From contig NZ_JADKYB010000024.1 of the NCBI RefSeq assembly GCF_016918855.1, forward strand, positions 1 to 64,000: a stretch of DNA of 64,000 nt. Direction: 5' to 3'. The DNA comes from Actinacidiphila acididurans. GTDB taxonomy: Bacteria; Actinomycetota; Actinomycetes; Streptomycetales; Streptomycetaceae. Positions 17,082-24,602 of this stretch are shown piece after piece (positions within the stretch are counted from its first letter, which is position 1; each line of letters opens with the position of its first letter). Both the position numbers and the translations under genes were made by a program. The notes under the pieces were generated by a model. It was not told where the DNA came from. It did not search any database and was given only the letters and a program-made list of their open reading frames with translations.

Positions 17082-17560
17082 ATGCGCTCCACCACTGCCT
17101 GGCAGAGCACCGTCGCAGGCTCCACCGCGCTCGCAAGTCCGCCGACGCCCGCCGGCTCGGCGCCGCGGACGTACTCCTGACCACCGACGAGCAGCAGACG
17201 CAGCGGGCCCGCGGCCGCTTCGACCTGATCATGGACACGGTCCCCGCCCCCCACGACCTGTCCCCGCTGCTCCACATGGCCACCCTGGACGGCACCCTCA
17301 CCGTCCTCGGCTTCCCCGTCGAGACCTCCGTCCGGATCATGGACCTCACCCTCGGCCGCAAGAAGCTGACCTCCTCGGGCACCGGCGGCCGCCGCGAGAC
17401 CGCCGACATGCTCGCCTTCTGCGCCCAGCACGCCGTCACCGCCGACGTCGAAATCCTCCCCTCCACCCGCCTCCAGGACGCCCTCACCCGCCTCACCCAA
17501 GGCGACGTCCGCTACCGCTTCGTCCTCGACCTCTCCGACCTGGACGAACCTGCCTCCTGA
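17082..17560 (+). pseudogene. Zinc-type alcohol dehydrogenase, internally deleted
   Basis: The first codons after the operator read MRSTTAW, like the start of YahK-type NAD(P)-dependent alcohol dehydrogenases, but that frame stops at 17180. In the +1-shifted frame, from about 17120, the C-terminal part appears: KSADARRLGAADVLLTTDE, FDLIMDTVPAP, then DGTLTVLGFP to the end. The whole zinc-binding catalytic domain and the GxGGxGH cofactor loop are missing, about 200 residues. I read this as an internal deletion joining the start to the C-terminus out of frame. An internal ATG at 17231 could give a 109-aa fragment with no catalytic residues. Confidence 0.75.
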
Positions 17561-17577
17561 CGCGGGCGGGGGCGGGT

Positions 17578-18240
17578 CTACTCCTCGAACCAGACGACCA
17601 GCCGCACGTCATGGTCGCCGTGGACACCGGCGAGGGCGCGCATGACCGTCCACACCGGCTGCCACGGGCCGTCGGCCGGGACGGCGTCGCGTCGCCGGGC
17701 GCGTTCGGCGCGGAAGACGGTGGCGCCGGCCACCCATTCGGTGCCCTCGGCCCACAGTTCGGCTACGCGGTCGGGGTCGACGCTCAGCGTGTCGATCCCG
17801 CTGGTCCTGGCGAAGCCCCGGCTCCAGTCGTCCTTGCGCACCAGTTCCAGCGCGCCGTCCGGCAGCCGCCGGTAGCGCGCGATGCCGGTCGCCCGGGGGA
17901 TCGCCGGCTCGTCCCAGTCGACGGCGAGGACTTCGTGCCAGCCCAGCCAGGTGGCCCCGAACGCCGCCTCGCCCCATGACGTGTGCTCGGCACGTACGGC
18001 CTCGGACACATCGGCGGGCAGTCCGCGGCCGGCGGCGACCGGCCGCCAATGTCCGCTGATGTCCCGGACGCCGAAGAGGCAGGCGAAGCCGGCGTAGTCC
18101 CTGGTCATGCCCAGCATGGACAGTTCAATGGCCGGGCTCCACGCCGTCTCTCCGATGCCGAGACCGGGGCGCCAGCCGCGGCACTCCACAAATCCCCGAA
18201 CGCTGGTTCCCACGGTCCGATTGTGCACGGAAGTGTGCAC
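17578..18240 (-). CDS. Uncharacterised conserved protein
   Basis: 220 aa, no recognised catalytic motif. It looks like a family of soluble Streptomyces proteins with the pattern VRGFVECR near the start, DYAGFACLFGVRD in the first third and WVAGATVFRAE late; the sequence is Trp- and acid-rich. GTG at 18240 was chosen for the GGGGAG 7 nt upstream. That ribosome site is part of the hairpin stem that probably ends the chitosanase transcript, so read-through mRNA would have it sequestered. Function unknown. Confidence 0.6.
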   Translation of the reverse strand: MHTSVHNRTVGTSVRGFVECRGWRPGLGIGETAWSPAIELSMLGMTRDYAGFACLFGVRDISGHWRPVAAGRGLPADVSEAVRAEHTSWGEAAFGATWLGWHEVLAVDWDEPAIPRATGIARYRRLPDGALELVRKDDWSRGFARTSGIDTLSVDPDRVAELWAEGTEWVAGATVFRAERARRRDAVPADGPWQPVWTVMRALAGVHGDHDVRLVVWFEE

Positions 18241-18243
18241 ACG

Positions 18244-18280
18244 ACGGCTCCCCGCCAAGTGAGACGCGGCGGGGAGCCGT
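18244..18280 (-). terminator. Hairpin after chitosanase gene, containing the next gene's ribosome site
   Basis: Perfect 13-bp inverted repeat ACGGCTCCCCGCC / GGCGGGGAGCCGT with an 11-nt loop, 22 nt past the chitosanase stop. Read on the minus strand its distal arm carries the GGGGAG used by the downstream gene starting at 18240. Confidence 0.75.
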
Positions 18281-18302
18281 AGGGCATCAAAAGAGCAGGG
18301 CG

Positions 18303-19415
18303 TCAGGAGGGGAGGGTCCAGGACTGGTTGGCCGCGCCGGTGCAGGACCAGATCTGGAGGCGGGTGCCGTCGGCGGAGCTGGGGCCGGTGGCGTCGAGGC
18401 ATTTGCCCGAGCCGGCGTTGACCAGTTCGTTGCCGCTGCGGGTCCACTTCTGGGCGGCGGTGCCGTTGCAGTCGTAGAGCTGGACCTTGGTGCCGTTGGC
18501 GGTGCCGGCCGCGGTGACGTCCATGCACTTGCCCAGCGAGGTCAGGGTGTTGTCGGCGTTCACGGTCCAGTTCTGGGCGGTGGTGCCGTTGCAGGTGTAG
18601 AGCTGGACGGCGGTGCCGTTGGCGCTGTTCGCGCCGGCGACGTCGACGCACTTGCCGCCGTAGCCGGTGATACGGCCGGTGGCGCCGCCGCCGGGCGGCG
18701 GAGTGGACGTGCCGACCCAGGAGTTGGCCGCGGTGGCGCCCACCGTGTCGATGGTGGAGTTGTTCTCCACCGGGTTCGGGACCTGGCCCGGGAAGACGAT
18801 GAAGGTCACCGGTCCGGCGGTGCCGCCGGTGGCCGGGTCCGGGTCGATGCCGAGCGCGGAGGCGGTGGCGTACGACGCCTCGCCGATGATGTCGCTGGGG
18901 CCCTCGTCCGCGAAGACCGCGTAGACCACCTTGCCGTTGTAGACCACGGCGGCCACACTGCCCGGCGAGATACCGGCGGCCTGGTAGTCGAAGCGGCTGC
19001 TGGGCAGCGGGATCACGTAGTAGTGCGTGACGTCCGCGGTGAAGAACTGCCCGGTGGAGGTGGTGAACGACGTCTCGTTGAAGTACGACGGGTCCGTCGA
19101 GCCGTTGCACCGCGCGGTGGTGATGCCGTCGCAGTCCACGTCCATGTCGGAGGTCCAGAAGTACGCGGAGCCGTTTTTGCAGATGGACACGGTGGCGGCG
19201 CCGCCCTCGTCGGTGGCGTACTTGCCGTTCGACGCCGGCGTACAGCTCTGGGTCTTGGCCAGGAGCTGGGAGGCGGTCGGCCCGGTCACGTTCGGGACCG
19301 CCGAACGGGTGGGCGCGGCGACGGACGTGCTCGCGCCGAGCGTGGTCGCCGCGGTGAAGGTCGCGGCGGCGACGGCCAGGGCGGCGAAGGTGAGGCGCAA
19401 TCGTTTACGGATCAC
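18303..19415 (-). CDS. Secreted GH75 chitosanase with ricin-type CBM13
   Basis: 370 aa. A signal peptide with basic start MIRKRLR and hydrophobic core is followed by a family 75 chitosanase domain (about residues 55-240). The family signature DMDVDCDG is at 90-97, and the catalytic pair is probably D170 and E179 in FADEGPSDIIGE; the 9-residue spacing equals that of the fungal enzyme. A PPPGGG linker leads to one CBM13 beta-trefoil with three CxD/QLYxCNGT repeats. It should cleave chitosan outside the cell. A perfect 13-bp inverted repeat overlaps its promoter region, so induction by relief of repression is likely. Confidence 0.9.
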   Translation of the reverse strand: MIRKRLRLTFAALAVAAATFTAATTLGASTSVAAPTRSAVPNVTGPTASQLLAKTQSCTPASNGKYATDEGGAATVSICKNGSAYFWTSDMDVDCDGITTARCNGSTDPSYFNETSFTTSTGQFFTADVTHYYVIPLPSSRFDYQAAGISPGSVAAVVYNGKVVYAVFADEGPSDIIGEASYATASALGIDPDPATGGTAGPVTFIVFPGQVPNPVENNSTIDTVGATAANSWVGTSTPPPGGGATGRITGYGGKCVDVAGANSANGTAVQLYTCNGTTAQNWTVNADNTLTSLGKCMDVTAAGTANGTKVQLYDCNGTAAQKWTRSGNELVNAGSGKCLDATGPSSADGTRLQIWSCTGAANQSWTLPS

Positions 19416-19448
19416 GCGTGGGCCCCTTTCGGTGGGGGGAAGCGGGGG

Positions 19449-19484
19449 ATTGACAGGTAACCTTACTGACAGTTACCTGTCAAT
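19449..19484. promoter_or_regulatory. Chitosanase promoter/operator, perfect inverted repeat
   Basis: ATTGACAGGTAAC / GTTACCTGTCAAT, 13-bp perfect arms with a 10-nt spacer, 34 bp upstream of the chitosanase ATG. Read on the minus strand the distal arm contains a consensus TTGACA -35 box, so a dimeric repressor bound here would cover the promoter. Confidence 0.75.
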
Positions 19485-19541
19485 AGCCTGTGCTCCCGCC
19501 CCGGAAAACACGCGTGCGTACCCCATTTCGGCCGTGCCACG

Positions 19542-20216
19542 ATGGCCTGGGAAGCGAGGACTGTGGACGAGGTGAGGCGATTCCGGCCGGCGCTGATCGC
19601 GTGGGCGGCCGGCGGAGCGGGTGCGGACGAGGCCGCCGCGGCAGCCCGCGAACTGGCCGGCGGCCTACGGACGGTCGTGCTCGTCGAGGGCGGCAGCGAC
19701 CAGGTCGCGCTCGAAGCCCTGGCCACCCGGCACGGCCGCGACCTCGGCGCGGAAGGCGTCGCGGTGGTCCCGCTCGGCGGCGCGACGAGCATCGGGCGTT
19801 TCCTTGACGTGTGCGGCCCCGCGGGCCTCGGCCTGCCGCTCGCGGGCCTGTGCGACATCGGCGAGGAGCGGCATTTCCGGCGCCACCTGGAACGGGTCGG
19901 GCTCGGGTCCGGCCTCACGCCCGCCGCCCTGGAAACCCTCGGCTTCCACGTGTGCGTCGCCGACCTGGAGGACGAACTCATCCGCGCGCTCGGCGCCGAA
20001 GGCGTCTGCCAAGTGATCGAGGCTCAGGGCGAGTTGCGGCCCTTCCTCACCTTCCAGGGCCAGCCGGCCCAGCGGGACCGGCCCGTCGAGCACCAACTGC
20101 GGCGCTTCATGGGCACGCACAGCGGCCGCAAGGCCCTCTACGCGCAGGCGCTCGTCGCGCATCTGGACCTCGACCGCGTGCCCCGGCCGCTGGAGCGGCT
20201 TCTCGCGTACGTCTGA
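19542..20216 (+). CDS. Stand-alone TOPRIM-like protein (OLD-nuclease type)
   Basis: 224 aa. VVLVEGGSDQVALEALA (about residues 43-59) is the TOPRIM glutamate strand, and LAGLCDIGEE (about 101-110) fits the second acidic motif, a DxD-like position reduced to D-x-x-E-E. A helical region follows to the end. It resembles the TOPRIM part found at the C-terminus of OLD-family ATP-dependent nucleases, but there is no ATPase domain and no neighbouring ATPase gene. The start is ambiguous: ATG 19542 is used, GTG 19563 has a better ribosome site. Nuclease activity is inferred from the fold only. Confidence 0.6.
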   Translation: MAWEARTVDEVRRFRPALIAWAAGGAGADEAAAAARELAGGLRTVVLVEGGSDQVALEALATRHGRDLGAEGVAVVPLGGATSIGRFLDVCGPAGLGLPLAGLCDIGEERHFRRHLERVGLGSGLTPAALETLGFHVCVADLEDELIRALGAEGVCQVIEAQGELRPFLTFQGQPAQRDRPVEHQLRRFMGTHSGRKALYAQALVAHLDLDRVPRPLERLLAYV

Positions 20217-20260
20217 GCGGGCCCGGACGCCGACGCGCTACGAACGCAGCTTGCGGCACG

Positions 20261-20281
20261 GTCTCAGGTCTCAGGTCTCAG
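20261..20281. repeat. Three tandem 7-bp units
   Basis: GTCTCAG repeated three times head to tail in the gap between the TOPRIM gene and the SDR gene. No hairpin; likely slippage. Confidence 0.8.
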
Positions 20282-20291
20282 GGAGAAGAGG

Positions 20292-21170
20292 TCAGGCGGG
20301 GAAGCCGACGCCGGTGAGCTGCTCGGACACCGTCCACAGGCGGGCCGCGACGGCCGGGTCCTGCGCGGTGGCGGAGCGGGGAATGAGCTCCGGGGCGCCG
20401 CGCATGTGCGCGAGGTGACTGGGGCCGGCGAAGCTGTTGCCGGGGACGTCGGCGACGGCGGCGTACAGCACGGGCAGTGCGCCCTGGTCGGAGTTCTGCG
20501 CCAGCAGCTTGACGGCCAGTTTCCACAGCGAGTTGGAGACGCTGCGCTCCCCGCGGTCGTAGATGGCGGTCGCGACGAGGCCGGGGTGCGCCGCCTGCGC
20601 CAGCACGCCGGAGCCGGCGGCGGTCAGCCGGCGCTGGAGCTCCGCCGTGAACAGCACGTTCGCCAGCTTCGAGTCGGCGTAGGCGCGCGAGGACTGGAAG
20701 GGCCGCCGCTGCCAGTTGGGGTCGTCCAGGTCGAGCCGGGCCATCCGCTCGGCCTGGGAGGCGACCGTCACGACCCGGCCGGTGAGGTGCCCGGCGAGCA
20801 GGTTGGTCAGGGCGAAGTGGCCGAGGTGATTGACGCCGAAGGTCGACTCGAACCCGTCGGAGGTACGGGTCAGCGACGGCGCGGAGGTGCCGGCGTTGTT
20901 GATCAGCAGGTCGATCGGGCCCTCCCAGCCCGCGGCGAACGCCCGCACCGAGCTCAGGTCGGCGAGGTCGAGCTCGCGGACCTCGGTCGACCCGGGCATG
21001 CCGGCCGCGGCCTCCTTGCCCTTGCCGACGCTGCGCACCGCGAGGACCACGTGCGCTCCGGCCGCGGCGAGTGCGTGGGCGGCCGATCGTCCGACGCCGC
21101 TGTTGGCGCCGGTGACGATCACCGTGCCGCCGTTCATGGGGGGAATGTCTCCAGTGGTGAATGTAGCCAT
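20292..21170 (-). CDS. Short-chain dehydrogenase/reductase, leaderless
   Basis: 292-aa NAD(P)-binding oxidoreductase. TGANSGVG cofactor motif, NNAGT, and YADSKLAN as the YxxxK pair; the length and C-terminal GVGFPA fit the retinol-dehydrogenase-like SDR group. The start MATFTTGDIPP agrees with the family N-terminus. It has no ribosome site, but the predicted -10 box ends 7 nt before the ATG, so the mRNA is probably leaderless. It is divergent from a TetR gene whose likely operator overlaps its -35 box, so ligand-induced expression is probable. Confidence 0.82.
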   Translation of the reverse strand: MATFTTGDIPPMNGGTVIVTGANSGVGRSAAHALAAAGAHVVLAVRSVGKGKEAAAGMPGSTEVRELDLADLSSVRAFAAGWEGPIDLLINNAGTSAPSLTRTSDGFESTFGVNHLGHFALTNLLAGHLTGRVVTVASQAERMARLDLDDPNWQRRPFQSSRAYADSKLANVLFTAELQRRLTAAGSGVLAQAAHPGLVATAIYDRGERSVSNSLWKLAVKLLAQNSDQGALPVLYAAVADVPGNSFAGPSHLAHMRGAPELIPRSATAQDPAVAARLWTVSEQLTGVGFPA

Positions 21171-21177
21171 GGACAAC

Positions 21178-21206
21178 AATGTAGTCAGCGGCAACTATGA
21201 TGTCAA
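21178..21206 (-). promoter_or_regulatory. SDR promoter, leaderless
   Basis: Minus-strand TTGACA (21206-21201), 17-nt spacer, TACATT (21183-21178), then 7 nt to the ATG at 21170. Near-consensus vegetative promoter. Confidence 0.7.
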
Positions 21207-21211
21207 TGACA
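21201..21211. promoter_or_regulatory. TetR operator candidate
   Basis: TGTCA-A-TGACA inverted repeat overlapping the SDR -35 box and lying 24 bp before the TetR ATG, well placed to control both divergent genes. Confidence 0.5.
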
Positions 21212-21234
21212 ACATCGCGACTAGACTGCTGCTC

Positions 21235-21822
21235 ATGACCACGCGCCCCTACCACCACGGCCACCTGCGGGACACGCTGCTCGTCGAGGCCGAGCGCACG
21301 CTCCGGGAGGACGGCATCGAGGGCCTGTCGCTCCGGGATCTCGCCCGGCAGGCCGGAGTCAGCCACGCCGCGCCGCGCCGCCACTTCGCCGACCGCCAGG
21401 CGCTCCTCGACGCCCTCGCGGAGACCGGGTTCCTGCGCCTCGGCGACCAGGTGACCGCGGCCGTCGCGGGCGCCGGACCGGACTACGAGGCGCGCATGCA
21501 CGCGATGGCGACTGCGTACGTACGCTTCGCGACCCACGACAGTGCCCTGCTCGACCTGATGTTCGCCAGGAAGAACAGCGGGGAGTCGGCCGCGCTGACC
21601 GAGGGCTCGACGCGGCTGTTCACCGCCGTGGGCGACCTGATCCACCAGGGCCAGCGGGCCGGCCTCCTCCCGCCCGGCGACCCCGACCGCCTGCGCCTGC
21701 TCCTCGCGGCCACCCTCCAGGGCATCGCGACCCTCGTGATCTCCGGCAGGGTCCCCGGCGCACAGGCCGACGCCCTGGTCACCGACGCGGTCGCCCTCTT
21801 CACCGGCAAGCCGGCCCGCTGA
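21235..21822 (+). CDS. TetR-family transcriptional regulator
   Basis: 195 aa. HTH region RDTLLVEAERTLREDGIEGLSLRDLARQAGVS, then PRRHFADRQALLDAL; C-terminal helical ligand domain of the WHG type. Start MTTRPYHHG follows the family pattern (YHHGHLR). A TAGACT box ends 7 nt before the ATG and there is no ribosome site, so this mRNA may also be leaderless. It probably represses the divergent SDR gene and itself through the TGTCAATGACA site. Confidence 0.88.
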   Translation: MTTRPYHHGHLRDTLLVEAERTLREDGIEGLSLRDLARQAGVSHAAPRRHFADRQALLDALAETGFLRLGDQVTAAVAGAGPDYEARMHAMATAYVRFATHDSALLDLMFARKNSGESAALTEGSTRLFTAVGDLIHQGQRAGLLPPGDPDRLRLLLAATLQGIATLVISGRVPGAQADALVTDAVALFTGKPAR

Positions 21823-21938
21823 ACTCCGTCGAACCCCGGGGCGGGCCCGGAGGCCGCTCGGCCCGACACCGAGGCCGCGCCGGTCGGCGACCGCAGGGGG
21901 CGAACCCACTGGGCGCTGACCGGCGCGGGCCGCGGGGA

Positions 21939-24161
21939 TCACGCCCTGGACGGTGTTTCCGTGCCGGTCAGCTCGTCGGCGGGGATCTGCTGTGCGGCGT
22001 CATGGTCGCCGCCCTCCAGGTCCAGGCGCGGCAGGACCCGGTCCAGCGCGCGGGGGAGGCGCCAGTTGGTCCGATCCAGCGCGTACATGACCGCGGGGAC
22101 GAGGACCGTGCGGACCACGAGTGCGTCGGTGGCCACCGCGACGGCCATGCCGAGGCCGATCATCTTGATGGTGCGGTCGGTGGTGAAGGTGAAGGCGAAG
22201 AAGACCACGGTCATGATGGCCGCCGCCGCGGTGATGATGCGGCCGGTGGTCGCCATGCCGATCCGTACGGCAGCCGCGTTGTCACGGCGCTCGAGCCATT
22301 CCTCCTGGATCCTGCTGACCAGGAACACCTGGTAGTCGGTGGTCAGGCCGAACAGCACGGCGAACATCAGGATCGGCAGATACGGGCTGACCGGGCCGGT
22401 GTTGGTCACCCCGACCAGGCTCTTGAACCAGCCGAACTGGAAGACCGCGGTCATCACACCGAACGCCGTTCCGGCGGACAGCAGGTTCATCACCGCCGCG
22501 GTCACGGGGATGGCCAGGCTGCGGAAGACGATCAGCAGCAGGACGAAGGACAGCGCGACGACCATGCCCACGAACAGCGGCAGCTTGCCGGAGAGCTGGT
22601 CGGCCAGGTCGATGCCGAGCGCGGTCTGCCCGCCGACCAGCACGTGCAGGTGCGAGCCGTGCAGGGCGCCCGGTATCACGGTGTCGCGCAGGTTCGTGAT
22701 CAGATGCGTGGTCGACGGGTCCTGCGGGCTGCCGGCCGGGTACACCTTGGCCAGTGCCACGGCCGGATGTCCCGGTGCCGCGGGGAAGACCTGCGGGCCG
22801 ACAGCCGTGACCACGTCGGGGGCGTGGCCGGCGGCGTCGACCACGTTCCGGAAGGCGGCCTGGTCGCCGGGGCCGTTCAGCGGCGCCACGAGCTGAAGAG
22901 GTCCGCTGAAGCCGGGGCCGAAGCCGTGCACGAGCATCTCGTAGCCGCGGTAGGTGGTGGTCGTCGTGCTCGTGGGGTCCACGCTGTAGTCGGCCGAGCC
23001 CTGCCGCATCGACAGGAACGGAGCGCCCAGCGCCAGCATGACCCCCAGCGCGGCGACGCCGAGCACGAGCGCGCGCCGCTGGACCAGCCGGCCCCAGCGC
23101 GTCCAGCCGCGGGACGCCTCGTCGTAGTCGGTCTCGCCGCGGGCCACGGCGCGGCGCTGGCGCCGGGTGAGCAGACGTGTGCCCATCAGTCCGGCCAGGG
23201 CCGGCAGCAGCGTGAGGGCCGCGAGGACGGCGAACACGACGGTGATCGCGGCCCCGATCGCCGCGCCGGACAACTCGCTGACCCCGACGCTGAGGATGCC
23301 CAGCAGGGCGATGCACACGGTGACGCCCGCGAACAGCACGGCCCGGCCCGCGGTGCCGACCGCGGTGGTCACCGCCTCCTGGACGCTCAGCCCGCGGCGC
23401 AGCCCGGTGCGCGTGCGGGTCAGGACGAACAGCGCGTAGTCGATGCCGACTCCCAGCCCGATGAGGATGCACAGCTGGGAGGTGAACGAGGCCATGGTGA
23501 TCGAGTTGGACAGCATGTTGACGATCTGCAGGCCGGTGATCAGGCCGACGGCCGCGCTCAGCAGCGGCAGCAGGGCGGGCAGGACCGTACCGAAGAACAG
23601 CAGCAGCACCACGAGCGCCGCGACCACGCCGATGAGCGTGCTCGACGAGGACGACGGGTTGGTGGCGGCCGCGACGTCACCCACGACGTCCACCTGGAGG
23701 CGGGCCGAGTCCGGGGCCCGCGCGGTGTCCACGAACCGGGTCGCCTCGTCCTGCGGGATGCTGTTGGCGTCCTTGTCGAAGTTGACCGTGGCGAAGGCGA
23801 CGGTCCTGTCCGCGCTGATCTGCTCGGCGCCCGCAGGGCCGTACGGCGAGGTCACGTCGGACACGCCGGGCAGGTGCGACACCTTGCCGAGCATGCCGGT
23901 GACGTCCGTGCGGACGGCCGGGTCCCGCACCGTCCCGGACTTCACCTGGAACACGATCTGCTCGGTGTCGCCGGACTGGCCCGGCACCGCCTGCTGCAGG
24001 AGGCTCGCGGCAGCGGCACTCGGAGTACCGGAAAGCTTGGTGCCGTTGGCGTAACTGCTGCCGGTCGCGGAGCCGGCGACCACAGCGCCGGCGAGCGCCA
24101 TCAGCCATACGGCCAGCACCAGGAAGCGGTGTCCGACGCACCACTGGGCTACGGAGCGCAT
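21939..24161 (-). CDS. MMPL/RND-family membrane transporter
   Basis: 740-aa inner-membrane transporter of the MMPL type. One N-terminal membrane segment, a large external loop (about residues 40-190), a block of membrane helices, a second loop (about 390-510) and a second block make the duplicated RND topology of 12 segments. GIDYALFVLTRTR is the conserved helix-4 proton-relay region, and the matching TTDYQVFLVSRI lies in the second half. Such proteins export lipids, siderophores or drugs. ATG at 24161 has AAGGGGAG 5 nt upstream. It is divergent from a NarL-type two-component pair that may control it. Confidence 0.87.
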   Translation of the reverse strand: MRSVAQWCVGHRFLVLAVWLMALAGAVVAGSATGSSYANGTKLSGTPSAAAASLLQQAVPGQSGDTEQIVFQVKSGTVRDPAVRTDVTGMLGKVSHLPGVSDVTSPYGPAGAEQISADRTVAFATVNFDKDANSIPQDEATRFVDTARAPDSARLQVDVVGDVAAATNPSSSSSTLIGVVAALVVLLLFFGTVLPALLPLLSAAVGLITGLQIVNMLSNSITMASFTSQLCILIGLGVGIDYALFVLTRTRTGLRRGLSVQEAVTTAVGTAGRAVLFAGVTVCIALLGILSVGVSELSGAAIGAAITVVFAVLAALTLLPALAGLMGTRLLTRRQRRAVARGETDYDEASRGWTRWGRLVQRRALVLGVAALGVMLALGAPFLSMRQGSADYSVDPTSTTTTTYRGYEMLVHGFGPGFSGPLQLVAPLNGPGDQAAFRNVVDAAGHAPDVVTAVGPQVFPAAPGHPAVALAKVYPAGSPQDPSTTHLITNLRDTVIPGALHGSHLHVLVGGQTALGIDLADQLSGKLPLFVGMVVALSFVLLLIVFRSLAIPVTAAVMNLLSAGTAFGVMTAVFQFGWFKSLVGVTNTGPVSPYLPILMFAVLFGLTTDYQVFLVSRIQEEWLERRDNAAAVRIGMATTGRIITAAAAIMTVVFFAFTFTTDRTIKMIGLGMAVAVATDALVVRTVLVPAVMYALDRTNWRLPRALDRVLPRLDLEGGDHDAAQQIPADELTGTETPSRA

Positions 24162-24602
24162 ACATCTCCCCTTGTACCGGTCCCCGCCGTCCGGGGACCT
24201 CGCGTCCACCCTCGGCTCCGGGGAGGGGGGAAGTCGTCGGCCGCCGGAGCCGTTCCGCGCCGGCGGGCTGGTGCGCCGGAACTAGTGCGGGCGGACGATG
24301 CGCGGCGGGCGACGGGGTTCCTAGCCTGGCGTCACAAGGTCCCGGCAGGCGGGACCGGTAGGACGGGATCGGCGGGAGGTCGCGGTGGGTCCGAGGCGGC
24401 AGGCGCGCTCATGGCGCCGTCGTGGCCTTCGGTGGGCGGCCGTCACGGTGGGTACGGTCGCACGGGCGGGTACGGTCGCCCGGGTCGGTACGGCCGCGCC
24501 GATCGTCTCCGTTGCGACTGCTCCCGGTACCGATCGGTATCGGCAGTATTCTTCCGGCATGCCGTCTCCGTCCCGTCTCTTCACAGCAAACCCGTGGCGT
24601 CC
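24162..24602. other. Divergent intergenic region with tandem repeats and a palindrome
   Basis: 441 bp between the MMPL gene and the histidine kinase. It holds three 18-bp tandem units based on GGGTACGGTCGCMCGGGY (24450-24503) and a near-perfect 16-bp palindrome GGTACCGATCGGTATC (24526-24541), a possible regulator site 61 bp before the kinase start. No gene is apparent. Confidence 0.55.

Noticed and set aside
20261..20281. GTCTCAG repeats considered as a CRISPR or attachment site
   Set aside because: Only three contiguous 7-bp units with no spacers, tRNA or integrase.
22002..24602. N-terminal extension of the histidine kinase over the MMPL gene
   Set aside because: The extension is antisense to the MMPL gene and lacks any domain; the kinase starts near 24.60 kb.
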